The translations under genes were made by a program, and so were the position numbers. From assembly GCA_963757125.1 (NCBI GenBank), contig CAVWQP010000004.1:1488001-1552000 (forward strand): 64,000 nt of DNA, read 5' to 3'. Of this stretch, positions 1 through 7,493 are shown one piece after another (position 1 is the first letter of the stretch; each line of letters starts with the position of its first letter). The notes beneath the pieces are model-generated. The model saw nothing but the letters and a program-made list of their open reading frames with translations. It made no database searches and was not told the DNA's origin. Origin of the DNA: CAVVSD01 sp963757125. GTDB taxonomy: Bacteria; Actinomycetota; Thermoleophilia; Solirubrobacterales; Solirubrobacteraceae.

Positions 1-657
1 CGCGCGCTCTTCGGCGTCGCCGCCGATCTCGCCCGAGAGCACGATGAGCTCGGTCTCCGGGTCCTCCTGGAACAGGGCGAGGACGTCGATGAACGTCGTG
101 CCCGGGATCGGGTCGCCGCCGATGCCGACGATCGACGAGTTGCCGAATCCGCTCTGGGCGAGCTCGTTGCCGATCTGGTAGGTCAGCGTGCCCGAGCGCG
201 ACACGACGCCGACGTTGCCCTCCTTGAAGAAGGAGGCGGGGATGATGCCCACGTTGGCCTTGCCCGGCGACAGGACGCCGGGGCAGTTCGGGCCGATGAG
301 GCGCAGCCCGGGCGTGCGCGCGAGGTGCGTCGCGACGCGCAGCTCGTCGTGCGCGGGGATGCCCTCGGTGATCGCGATGATCGTGGTGATGCCGGCGTCG
401 GCCGCCTCGAGGATCGAGTCGGCGGCGAACCGCGGCGGGACGAAGATCATCGCCGTGTTCGCGCCCGTGTCCTTCACGGCGTCCTCGAACGTGTTGAAGA
501 CCGGGATGCCCTCGACGTCCTGGCCGCCCTTGCCCGGCGTGACGCCGCCGACGACCTGGGTGCCGTAGCGCCGGTTGTTCAGCGCGTGGAACGTCCCCTC
601 GCGCCCGGTGATGCCCGAGACGACGAGCTTCGTGTCCTTGTCGATCAGGATGCTCAT
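1..657 (-). CDS. sucD: Succinyl-CoA ligase alpha subunit (partial)
   Basis: The alpha chain of succinyl-CoA synthetase interconverts succinyl-CoA plus NDP/Pi and succinate plus NTP in the TCA cycle. The 219 codons inside the window begin MSILIDKDTK and continue with the CoA-binding Rossmann region (SGITGREGTFH near residue 15) and the ligase part (GPNCPGVLSPGK, then SRSGTLTYQIG). The family is about 290 residues, so the C-terminal part with the phosphorylated histidine (His246 in E. coli) lies beyond the left edge. Its ATG overlaps the sucC stop by four bases (ATGA), so the two chains are translationally coupled. Identification is secure; only completeness is unknown. Confidence 0.97.
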   Translation of the reverse strand, partial: MSILIDKDTKLVVSGITGREGTFHALNNRRYGTQVVGGVTPGKGGQDVEGIPVFNTFEDAVKDTGANTAMIFVPPRFAADSILEAADAGITTIIAITEGIPAHDELRVATHLARTPGLRLIGPNCPGVLSPGKANVGIIPASFFKEGNVGVVSRSGTLTYQIGNELAQSGFGNSSIVGIGGDPIPGTTFIDVLALFQEDPETELIVLSGEIGGDAEERA

Positions 658-1793
658 GCCGCCAGCTCCACGACCTTGGCCGCCGCAGCGTCCATCGTCG
701 CCTCCACGTGGACGTTGGGCAGCGCCGCGTCTGCGAGCAGCTGGCGCCCCTCCACGTCGTTCGTGCCGTCCAGCCGGACGACGAAGGGGACGGTCGGCTT
801 CACCTGCGCGAAGGCCTGGATGAGGCCGCGCGCGACCTCGTCGCAGCGGGTGATCCCGCCGAAGATGTTGAAGAGCACCGCGGTGACGGCTTCGTTGGCG
901 AGGATGACCTCGACCGCGCTCGTCACCTCGTCGGCCTGCGAACCGCCGCCGGCGTCGAGGAAGTTCGCCGGCTTGCCGCCCGCGAGCGCGACGACGTCGA
1001 GCGTCGACATGACGAGCCCGGCGCCGTTGCCGAGGATGCCGATGTTCCCGTCGAGCTTCACGTACGTGAGGCCGCGCTCCTTGGCCATCTGCTCCTGCGG
1101 ATCCTCGTTGCTCGGGTTGCGCAGCGCGGCGTTGTCCGGGTGGCGGAACAGCGAGTTGTCGTCCAGCGTGACCTTCGCGTCGAGCGCGCGGACCTGTCGG
1201 TCGGAGGTCACGATGAGCGGGTTGACCTCGACGAGCATCGCCTCCTCGGCCACGAACGCCGCGTACAGGCGAGCGAGGAGCGCGCCGATCGGGCGCACGA
1301 GGTCGGCGTCGACGCCGGCGTCGAAGGCGAGTCGCCGTGCGTGGAAGTCCTGGAAGCCCAGCAGCGGGTCGACGTGCAGCGTCGCGATCGCGTCGGGGTC
1401 GGTCTCCGCGACCTCCTCGATCTCCACGCCGCCCTTCGTCGAGAACATCACGAGCGGCTTGCGCGCGCTGCGGTCGAAGACGATCGACGCGTAGTACTCG
1501 GCCGCGATGTCGCCGGCCTCCTCCACCCACACCTCGTGGACCGTGAAGCCGCGGATGTCCATGCCGAGGATCGCCTTGGCGGCCGCTTCGGCCTCCGCGC
1601 GATCGTTCGCGAGCTTGATGCCGCCGGCCTTGCCGCGGCCGCCGATCAGCACCTGCGCCTTGACGACGCAGGGGTACCCGATCTCGTCCGCAGCCGCTAC
1701 CGCCTGCTCGACGGTCGTGGCGGGAGAGCCGGTGGGGACAGGGATGTCATGGCGGGCAAAGAGCTGCTTGCCCTGGTATTCGAGGAGGTCCAT
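654..1793 (-). CDS. sucC: Succinyl-CoA ligase beta subunit
   Basis: The beta chain of succinyl-CoA synthetase carries the ATP-grasp nucleotide-binding fold and pairs with SucD encoded immediately downstream. The protein has 379 residues, normal for the family. It shows MDLLEYQGKQLF at the N terminus, the grasp region VVKAQVLIGGRGKAGG (about 43-58), the metal-site segment EVNPLIV, then GNGAGLVM, FLDAGGGS and FNIFGGITRCDEVA in the CoA-ligase half. The ATG lies 12 bases after a TAGAGT hexamer (complement 1806-1811) and has no clear Shine-Dalgarno. It is divergent from the HAD gene, with overlapping promoters. ADP versus GDP preference cannot be read from the sequence. Confidence 0.97.
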   Translation of the reverse strand: MDLLEYQGKQLFARHDIPVPTGSPATTVEQAVAAADEIGYPCVVKAQVLIGGRGKAGGIKLANDRAEAEAAAKAILGMDIRGFTVHEVWVEEAGDIAAEYYASIVFDRSARKPLVMFSTKGGVEIEEVAETDPDAIATLHVDPLLGFQDFHARRLAFDAGVDADLVRPIGALLARLYAAFVAEEAMLVEVNPLIVTSDRQVRALDAKVTLDDNSLFRHPDNAALRNPSNEDPQEQMAKERGLTYVKLDGNIGILGNGAGLVMSTLDVVALAGGKPANFLDAGGGSQADEVTSAVEVILANEAVTAVLFNIFGGITRCDEVARGLIQAFAQVKPTVPFVVRLDGTNDVEGRQLLADAALPNVHVEATMDAAAAKVVELAA

Positions 1794-1805
1794 AGGCGGC
1801 CGCTG

Positions 1806-1824
1806 ACTCTACTTGTCCTACACT
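1806..1824. promoter_or_regulatory. Overlapping divergent -10 elements, sucC / HAD gene
   Basis: TAGAGT on the minus strand (1806-1811) precedes sucC and TACACT on the plus strand (1819-1824) precedes the HAD gene. Only seven bases separate the two hexamers, so each promoter's upstream region is occupied by the other, which implies mutually exclusive polymerase binding. The assignment rests on hexamer position and similarity to other start-proximal hexamers in the window. Confidence 0.45.
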
Positions 1825-1835
1825 GCCGAACGCTC

Positions 1836-2516
1836 ATGGCGCTGCCGAAGAAGGTCAACTGGGTCACGTTCGACGTCTACGGGACTCTCATCGATTGGGA
1901 GACCGGGATCTACGACGCCTTCAAGGCGGAGGCGTCTCGCGACGGCTTCACCATCGATCGCGACGAGCTGATCCCGATGTTCCACGAGATCTCGCAGGAC
2001 ATAGAGAGCGGGTCCTACGAGCTCTACGCCGAGGTCCTGCGCCGGACGGCGGTCCAGATCGCCAAGCGCCTGGAGTGGCCGCTCGAGCCCTCGCGCGCGG
2101 GGTTCCTGCCCGACTCGATCCCGCGCTGGAAGCCGTTCAAGGAGACGAACGCCCAGCTCGCGAAGATCGCCAAGACGTACGAGACCGGGCTCATCTCGAA
2201 CATCGACGACAAGCTCCTCGGCCTCACGCGCCGGCACCTGCCCACCGACTTCGACCTCGTGGTCACCGCCCAGCAGGTGCGCTCGTACAAGCCCGATCCC
2301 GCGCACTTCAAGGAGTTCCAGCGCCGGATCGAGGGCGACAAGAAGGGCTGGGTCCACATCGCGTCGAGCCAGTACCACGACGTCGAGCCGCTCGGCAAGC
2401 TCAAGGTGCCCGTGATCTGGGTCAACCGGACGGGCGAGGCCCTCGAGACCGGCCGCAAGGCGCCCGACGCCGAGGTCAGCACGCTGTCCGAGGCCACGAA
2501 GCTCCTCGGCGCCTAG
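1836..2516 (+). CDS. HAD-superfamily hydrolase, haloacid dehalogenase type II-like
   Basis: A cytosolic HAD hydrolase of 226 residues, the usual size of the L-2-haloacid dehalogenase branch. Motif I is TFDVYGTLID with nucleophile Asp13 and the Tyr-Gly-Thr pattern typical of haloacid dehalogenases; motif II is in LISNIDDK; motif III is the Lys of SYKPDPAHF; motif IV follows in the SSQYHDVEPL segment. The ATG at 1836 is chosen because MALPKKVNWVTFD is the natural N terminus and a TACACT hexamer lies 11 bases upstream. An MBL hydrolase follows eight bases after the stop and is probably co-transcribed. The substrate could equally be a phosphate ester. Confidence 0.85.
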   Translation: MALPKKVNWVTFDVYGTLIDWETGIYDAFKAEASRDGFTIDRDELIPMFHEISQDIESGSYELYAEVLRRTAVQIAKRLEWPLEPSRAGFLPDSIPRWKPFKETNAQLAKIAKTYETGLISNIDDKLLGLTRRHLPTDFDLVVTAQQVRSYKPDPAHFKEFQRRIEGDKKGWVHIASSQYHDVEPLGKLKVPVIWVNRTGEALETGRKAPDAEVSTLSEATKLLGA

Positions 2517-2524
2517 GCGCCGCG

Positions 2525-3286
2525 GTGCGCGCGATCTCGCTGCACCCCGACGTCCTCGTCGCGACGAGCGAGGTGTGGCAGACGACGTGCACCGCCGTGC
2601 GCAGCGGCGGTGAGGCGTTCGTCATCGACTCGCCCGTGTACCCGGACGAGCTCGAGCTGCTGCCGACGCTCATGCAGCAGGCGCAGTTCATCCCGAAGGG
2701 GCTGCTCGTCACCCACGGCGACTGGGACCACCTGCTCGGCCGCCTCGCGTTCCCCGGCGCGGCCCTCGGCTGCGCCGAGACGACGGCGGCCCGGCTGACC
2801 GCCGAGCCCGGCGCCGCCCAGCGCGAGCTGCGCGCGTTCGACGACGAGCACTACGTCGAGCGCAAGGCGCCGCTGTCGCTCGGCCAGGTCCAGCCGCTCC
2901 CGGTGCCCGGGCATCTCGAGGTGGGCGACGCCGAGCTGGAGCTGCACCCGACCGAGGGCCACACGGCCGACGGCATGGCGATCTGGATCCCGTGGGCGCA
3001 GGTCCTCGTCGTGGGCGACTACCTGTCGCCGGTCGAGATCCCGATGCTCTCCGAGACCGGCTCGCGCGACGCCTACATCGCGACGCTGCGGCGGCTCGAG
3101 CCGCTCGTCGAGCAGGCGGCGCACGTCGTGCCGGGGCACGGCGCGGTGATGGAGGGCGCCCGCGCGGCCGCGATCCTCCGCGAGGACGTCGCGTACCTCG
3201 AGGCGCTCCCGGACGGCACGTTGCCGCTCGCGCGGCGCGGTCCTGCTCAGCAGGGCGTCCACAAGCAGAACGTCGCGCGTACATAG
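2525..3286 (+). CDS. MBL-fold metallo-hydrolase with altered HxHxDH motif
   Basis: A 253-residue metallo-beta-lactamase-fold protein starting at GTG (VRAISLHPDV). The metal motif reads His64-Gly-Asp66-Trp-Asp68-His69 (THGDWDH), so the second histidine of the canonical HxHxDH is Asp. The remaining fold motifs are present: GHTADG (third His), VVGDYLS (bridging Asp) and VPGHGAVMEG near the C terminus. It probably shares a transcript with the HAD gene. The Asp variant could change metal occupancy; esterase, lactonase or thioesterase activity are all possible and nothing in the context selects one. Confidence 0.8.
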   Translation: MRAISLHPDVLVATSEVWQTTCTAVRSGGEAFVIDSPVYPDELELLPTLMQQAQFIPKGLLVTHGDWDHLLGRLAFPGAALGCAETTAARLTAEPGAAQRELRAFDDEHYVERKAPLSLGQVQPLPVPGHLEVGDAELELHPTEGHTADGMAIWIPWAQVLVVGDYLSPVEIPMLSETGSRDAYIATLRRLEPLVEQAAHVVPGHGAVMEGARAAAILREDVAYLEALPDGTLPLARRGPAQQGVHKQNVART

Positions 3287-3316
3287 ACAGTCGTCCCTGC
3301 CGATGACAGGGGCGGC

Positions 3317-4675
3317 ATGCAAGACCTCCGCCTCTCCGAGCTCATCGGCGCGCTCTCGTTCGCGCTGGACATCACCGAGGGGCAGCCCGCCGGCCACGCC
3401 GCGCGCTCCTGCGTGATCGGCACGCGGCTCGCGGCGCACCTCGGGCTGAGCGAGGAGGAGCGCTTCTCCCTCTTCTACGCCCTGCTGCTGAAGGACTGCG
3501 GCTGCTCGAGCATCGGCTCGCAGGTCGCCGAGCTCTACGGACACGACGACCAGGCGGTCAAGAGCACGCTCCGCGCGATCGACCACCGCAAGCCGATCGC
3601 CGTCCTCGGCCACGCGATCCGCAACACCGAGCCGGGCGGCGGGGCGGTCGCGCGCGCCAGGCGCTTCGCCGGACTGCTGCGCAACGGCGCCTCCAGCGCC
3701 CGCGAGCTGAACACCATCCGCTGCGACCGCGGCGCGGACATCGCCCGCATGGTCGGGCTCGACGAGCGTGGCGTCGACGGCATCCGGTCGATCAACGAGC
3801 ACTGGGACGGCGGCGGCATCCCCGACGGCATCGCCGGCGAGGAGATCCCGCTCCTGGCGCGCGTCATGGGCATCGCCCAGGCCCTCGAGGTCGAGTTGAC
3901 CCGCGGCGGCGCGCAGCACGCGCTCGAGGTCCTGCAGTCGCGCGCGGGGACCTGGTTCGACCCGTCGCTCGTGGCGGACCTCGCTCTGGCCGCGCGCGCA
4001 CCGGACTTCTGGGAGGGCCTGGACGGCGAGGGCGACCTCCACGCCCTGCTCGCGCCGCTCGAGCCGGGCGACCGGCTCATCGTCGCCGACGAGACCCGCA
4101 TGGACCGCGTCGCCGAGGCGTTCGCCCGCGTCATCGACGCGAAGTCGCCCTACACCGCGCGGCACAGCGACGGCGTCGCGCGCTTCGCGGTGCTCATCGC
4201 CGAGCGCCTGGGCTTCGAGCCGCGCGAGGTCCGCGACCTGCGTCGCGCCGGCCTCCTGCACGACATCGGCAAGCTCGGCGTCTCCAGCCGCATCCTCGAC
4301 AAGCCCGGCAAGCTCGACGAGGACGAGTGGAAGCAGATGCGCCGCCATCCGGAGTTCACGGCGCGCATCCTGGGTCAGGTCGAGCAGCTGCAGGACCTCG
4401 CGGCGATGGCCGCCGCGCACCACGAGCGCCTCGACGGCCGCGGCTACCACCTCGGCCTGACCGCCGAGCAGCTCAGCCCGTCCGCCCGCGTGCTCGCGGT
4501 CGCCGACGTCGCCGAGGCGCTGAGCGCCGACCGCCCCTACCGCGCCGGCCTCGCGCCGGACGCCGTGCTGGACATCATCGGCAAGGACGCGGGCACGGCG
4601 CTGGACGCCGACGCGTTCGTCGCCCTGCGCGAGGCCTGGGCGCCCGCGCCGGTGCTCCTACAGCTGGCGGCCTAG
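3317..4675 (+). CDS. HD-GYP domain protein, putative cyclic-di-GMP phosphodiesterase
   Basis: A 452-residue cytosolic protein with two HD-type helical regions. The N-terminal one (about 1-230) keeps an HD-like layout (GHAARS, LLLKDCGC) but lacks an intact metal motif. The C-terminal one (about 270-440) is a canonical HD-GYP: ARHSDGVARF, HDIGK (His315-Asp316), RRHPEF, then HHERLDGRGYH, with the expected Pro of GYP replaced by His. HD-GYP proteins hydrolyse c-di-GMP; the metal ligands are conserved, so activity is plausible. No receiver or membrane segment is attached. Its 3' end overlaps the convergent acetyltransferase gene by 18 bases. Confidence 0.85.
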   Translation: MQDLRLSELIGALSFALDITEGQPAGHAARSCVIGTRLAAHLGLSEEERFSLFYALLLKDCGCSSIGSQVAELYGHDDQAVKSTLRAIDHRKPIAVLGHAIRNTEPGGGAVARARRFAGLLRNGASSARELNTIRCDRGADIARMVGLDERGVDGIRSINEHWDGGGIPDGIAGEEIPLLARVMGIAQALEVELTRGGAQHALEVLQSRAGTWFDPSLVADLALAARAPDFWEGLDGEGDLHALLAPLEPGDRLIVADETRMDRVAEAFARVIDAKSPYTARHSDGVARFAVLIAERLGFEPREVRDLRRAGLLHDIGKLGVSSRILDKPGKLDEDEWKQMRRHPEFTARILGQVEQLQDLAAMAAAHHERLDGRGYHLGLTAEQLSPSARVLAVADVAEALSADRPYRAGLAPDAVLDIIGKDAGTALDADAFVALREAWAPAPVLLQLAA

Positions 4676-5113
4676 CAGCAGGGAGCGCGCGGCGCCCTTG
4701 CTGTGGGCGTCGAACCCGTTGCGCTCGTACAGGGCGAGCGCGGGCGCGTTGTCCTCGAAGCAGTCGAGCTCGATGCGGCGCGCGCCCCGTGCGCGGGCGC
4801 GCTCGAAGGCCAGGCGCACGAGCGCGTCGCCCAGCCCGCCGCGACGGGCGTCGGCACGGACGAACAGGTCCTCGATCCACGCGTCGGGCGCGTCCTTCCA
4901 CACGCTCCAGCGGAAGCGCAGCTGCAGGACGGCGGCCGGCCCGTCGCCCGCGAGCAGGAACTCGCTGTCGGGCTCGGCCATGATCCGCGCCACCGAGCGC
5001 TCCACGGACGCGTCGGAGGGCTCCGACGACGAGCCGAGGTGGTCGCGGAACTGCGCCATGAGGGCCGCGACCGCCGGGGCCTCGTCGGGTCCCGCGACCC
5101 AGGCGGCGCTCAT
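4658..5113 (-). CDS. GNAT-family N-acetyltransferase
   Basis: A 151-residue acetyltransferase that would transfer acetyl from acetyl-CoA to an amine. It starts MSAAWVAGPDEAP. The GNAT core is visible: the acetyl-CoA loop region RRGGLGDALVRLAFERA (about 95-112), then RIELDCFEDNAPALALYERNGF, the classic motif B with its Asn and Tyr. Its ATG overlaps the stop of the biotin carboxylase gene (ATGA), so it is translated from the same message. The substrate is unknown; rimI-like protein acetylation or small-molecule acetylation are both possible. Confidence 0.85.
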   Translation of the reverse strand: MSAAWVAGPDEAPAVAALMAQFRDHLGSSSEPSDASVERSVARIMAEPDSEFLLAGDGPAAVLQLRFRWSVWKDAPDAWIEDLFVRADARRGGLGDALVRLAFERARARGARRIELDCFEDNAPALALYERNGFDAHSKGAARSLLLGRQL

Positions 5114-6855
5114 GCGGGGTCGGTGATGACGGCGACGGTGTCGCCGGTCGCGACGGAGCCGCCGGCCTCGATGGGGAGCTCGCTGACGGTGCCGGGCTTG
5201 TGGGCGGTGATCTCGTTCTCCATCTTCATCGCCTCGACGACCGCGATGAGCGCGCCCTCCTCGACGGTCGCGCCCTGCTCGACCGCGACGCGCAGGACGG
5301 TGCCCTGCATGGGGGAGACGAGCGCGTCGCCGCCGCCGGCGCCGGAGCCGCCGCTGCCGCCTTGGCGGCGGGGCGGCTTGCGCGCCGCGGTCCCGTTGAC
5401 CGCGCCGGCCGCGGGCGGGGGGCCGATGACCTTGACGTCGAAGCGCCTGCCGGACACCTCGACGGTGTAGTCCTGCTCGAGCGTCTCTGTGGGTTCCTCG
5501 GGCTCGGCCGCAGGCTCCCCGGCGGTCGACGCGAGCCAGTCGGGGTCCTCGATGAGGTCGCGGCAGGTCTGCGCGTCGGCCCACTGCTCGGTGGCCATGA
5601 GCGCGCGGTGGAAGGGGATGAGGGTCGTGAGGCCCTCGATCTCGTACTCGCCCAGGGCTCTGAGCATGCGGGCGGTGGCCTGCTCGCGGTCGGCGTCCCA
5701 GACGATGAGCTTGGCGATCATCGGGTCGTAGGACGGCGAGATCTCCCCGCCGGCGGTGACGCCGGAGTCCACGCGCACGCCGGGGCCGGACGGCTCGCGG
5801 TACTCGCCGATGCGACCGGGGGCGGGCGCGAAGTTGCGGGCGGCGTCCTCGGCGTTGATGCGGCACTCGATCGCGTGGCCGCGCAGCACGACGTCGTCCT
5901 GGCTGAACGACAGGGGGTCGCCGGCGGCGACGCGGATGCCCTCCTTGACGATGTCGATGCCGGTGACCATCTCGGTCACGCAGTGCTCGACCTGGACGCG
6001 GGTGTTCATCTCCAGGAAGAAGTACTCGCCGTCCTGGAACAGGCCCTCGATGGTGCCGGCGCCGCGGTAGCCGACCGCCTCGGCGGCGTCGGTGGCGATC
6101 TTGCCGATGCGCTCGCGCAGCGCGTCGTCGACGACGGGCGCGGGGGACTCCTCGATGAGCTTCTGGTGGCGGCGCTGGATCGAGCAGTCGCGCTCTCCCA
6201 GGTGCACGGTGTGGCCGTGGGCGTCGGCCAGGACCTGCACCTCGACGTGGCGCGGGTCGGGCAGGTAGCGCTCCAGGTAGACGGTCGGGTCGGAGAAGAA
6301 CCGCTCGCCCTCGCCGGCCGCGCCCTCGAAGGCGCCCTGCAGCTCGTCCTCGGACATGGCGACGCGGAAGCCCTTGCCTCCGCCGCCGCCGGCGGCCTTC
6401 ACCGCCACCGGGTAGCCGATCTCGTCGGCGGTCGTGCGCGCCGCGTCCAGATCGGGGACCGGGTCGGTGGTGCCCGGCACGATCGGCACCCCGGCGGCCT
6501 GCATGAGCTCGCGCGCGCGGGTCTTCGACCCCATCGCCTCGATCGCCGACGCGGGCGGCCCGATGAACACCACGCCGGCGTCCTCGCACGCCTGCGCGAA
6601 GGACGCGTTCTCGGCCAGGAACCCGTAGCCGGGGTGCACCGCCTCGGCGCCGGACTCGCGCACGACCTCCAGCAGCCGCTCGACGTCGAGGTAGCCGCCC
6701 TCCAGGAGATAGGCCTCGTCGGCGCGCCGTGCGTGCAGCGCGTCGCGGTCGATCTCGGAGTACACGGCGATCGATGCGATCCCGAGCTCCTCCAGGGCCC
6801 GGATGATCCGCACCGCGATCTCCCCACGGTTGGCCACGAGCACCTTGCCGAACAT
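5110..6855 (-). CDS. Acyl-CoA carboxylase alpha chain (biotin carboxylase + BCCP fusion)
   Basis: The protein carboxylates its own biotin with bicarbonate and ATP and passes the carboxyl group to a beta-chain carboxyltransferase to make malonyl-CoA or methylmalonyl-CoA. The 581 residues comprise the biotin carboxylase N domain (VLVANRGEIAVRIIRAL), an ATP-grasp domain (KAAGGGGGKGFR, then EMNTRVQVEH), a biotin carboxylase C domain, a Gly/Ala-rich linker and a C-terminal BCCP with EAMKMENE, biotinyl-Lys544. This fused form is typical of actinobacterial acetyl/propionyl-CoA carboxylases. A matching beta chain lies at 15.0 kb. TAGAGT ends nine bases before the ATG, which suggests a leaderless transcript. 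Confidence 0.93.
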   Translation of the reverse strand: MFGKVLVANRGEIAVRIIRALEELGIASIAVYSEIDRDALHARRADEAYLLEGGYLDVERLLEVVRESGAEAVHPGYGFLAENASFAQACEDAGVVFIGPPASAIEAMGSKTRARELMQAAGVPIVPGTTDPVPDLDAARTTADEIGYPVAVKAAGGGGGKGFRVAMSEDELQGAFEGAAGEGERFFSDPTVYLERYLPDPRHVEVQVLADAHGHTVHLGERDCSIQRRHQKLIEESPAPVVDDALRERIGKIATDAAEAVGYRGAGTIEGLFQDGEYFFLEMNTRVQVEHCVTEMVTGIDIVKEGIRVAAGDPLSFSQDDVVLRGHAIECRINAEDAARNFAPAPGRIGEYREPSGPGVRVDSGVTAGGEISPSYDPMIAKLIVWDADREQATARMLRALGEYEIEGLTTLIPFHRALMATEQWADAQTCRDLIEDPDWLASTAGEPAAEPEEPTETLEQDYTVEVSGRRFDVKVIGPPPAAGAVNGTAARKPPRRQGGSGGSGAGGGDALVSPMQGTVLRVAVEQGATVEEGALIAVVEAMKMENEITAHKPGTVSELPIEAGGSVATGDTVAVITDPA

Positions 6856-6864
6856 CGGGCGGGG

Positions 6865-6870
6865 ACTCTA
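6865..6870 (-). promoter_or_regulatory. -10-like hexamer of the carboxylase alpha gene
   Basis: TAGAGT on the minus strand, nine bases before the ATG at 6855 and with no Shine-Dalgarno between. It fits the start-proximal hexamer pattern of the window. Confidence 0.45.
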
Positions 6871-6887
6871 GGCGATAGAAACAAGGG

Positions 6888-7493
6888 GTGACCAAGATCG
6901 CCGTCGTGTTCCACTCCGCCACCGGGAACGTCCACGCCATGGCCCACGCGCTCGCCGAGGGAGCCGAGGAGTCCGGGGCGGAGGTGCGCGTCCGGCGCGC
7001 GCCGGAGACCGCGCCCGCCGACGCCATCGCTGCCAACGAGCGCTGGCAGCGCTACGTCGACGAGGTCGCGCCGGCGGTGCAGGAGGTCGAGATGGACGAC
7101 CTCGAGTGGGCCGACGGGTTCGCGTTCGGCTCCCCGACGCGCTTCGGCGGGCCGACCGCCCAGCTCAAGAACGTCCTGGACGCCACCGGCGGTCTGTGGT
7201 TCCGCGGCGTGCTGGCCGACAAGGTCGCGACCGGCTTCACGAGCGCGTCGACCGGGCACGGCGGCCTGGAGTCGACGATCCTCGCGCTGAACAACGTCTT
7301 CTACCACTGGGGGTCGATCGTGCTGCCCGTCGGATACACCGCGCCGGCGTTCAACGAGCTGGGCAACCCCTACGGCGCCTCCTGGGTGTCGCGCAAGGGG
7401 GCGTCGCCCGACGACGCCGCGTTGGAGGCCGCCCGCCAGCAGGGTCGGCGGCTCGCCGACGTCACCTCGGCGCTGGTGCGCGGGCGTGCCTGA
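6888..7493 (+). CDS. wrbA: WrbA-like NAD(P)H:quinone oxidoreductase / flavodoxin-fold protein
   Basis: A 201-residue FMN-binding flavodoxin-fold protein of the WrbA type, which reduces quinones by two electrons and limits redox cycling. The FMN phosphate loop is HSATGNVHAMA (9-19), followed by SPTRFGG and the WrbA-type stretch TAQLKNVLDATGGLW. STGHGGLESTI and the conserved VGY segment also match. The GTG at 6888 is preceded by AAGG. The 3' end overlaps the amidase start by eight bases, so the two genes form a translationally linked pair. Confidence 0.88.
   Translation: MTKIAVVFHSATGNVHAMAHALAEGAEESGAEVRVRRAPETAPADAIAANERWQRYVDEVAPAVQEVEMDDLEWADGFAFGSPTRFGGPTAQLKNVLDATGGLWFRGVLADKVATGFTSASTGHGGLESTILALNNVFYHWGSIVLPVGYTAPAFNELGNPYGASWVSRKGASPDDAALEAARQQGRRLADVTSALVRGRA

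Noticed and set aside
2513..4450. Very long minus-strand open frame opposite the MBL and HD-GYP genes
   Set aside because: High G+C removes stops from antisense frames. The residue content is Arg/Ala-rich without domain motifs and the plus-strand genes are unmistakable.
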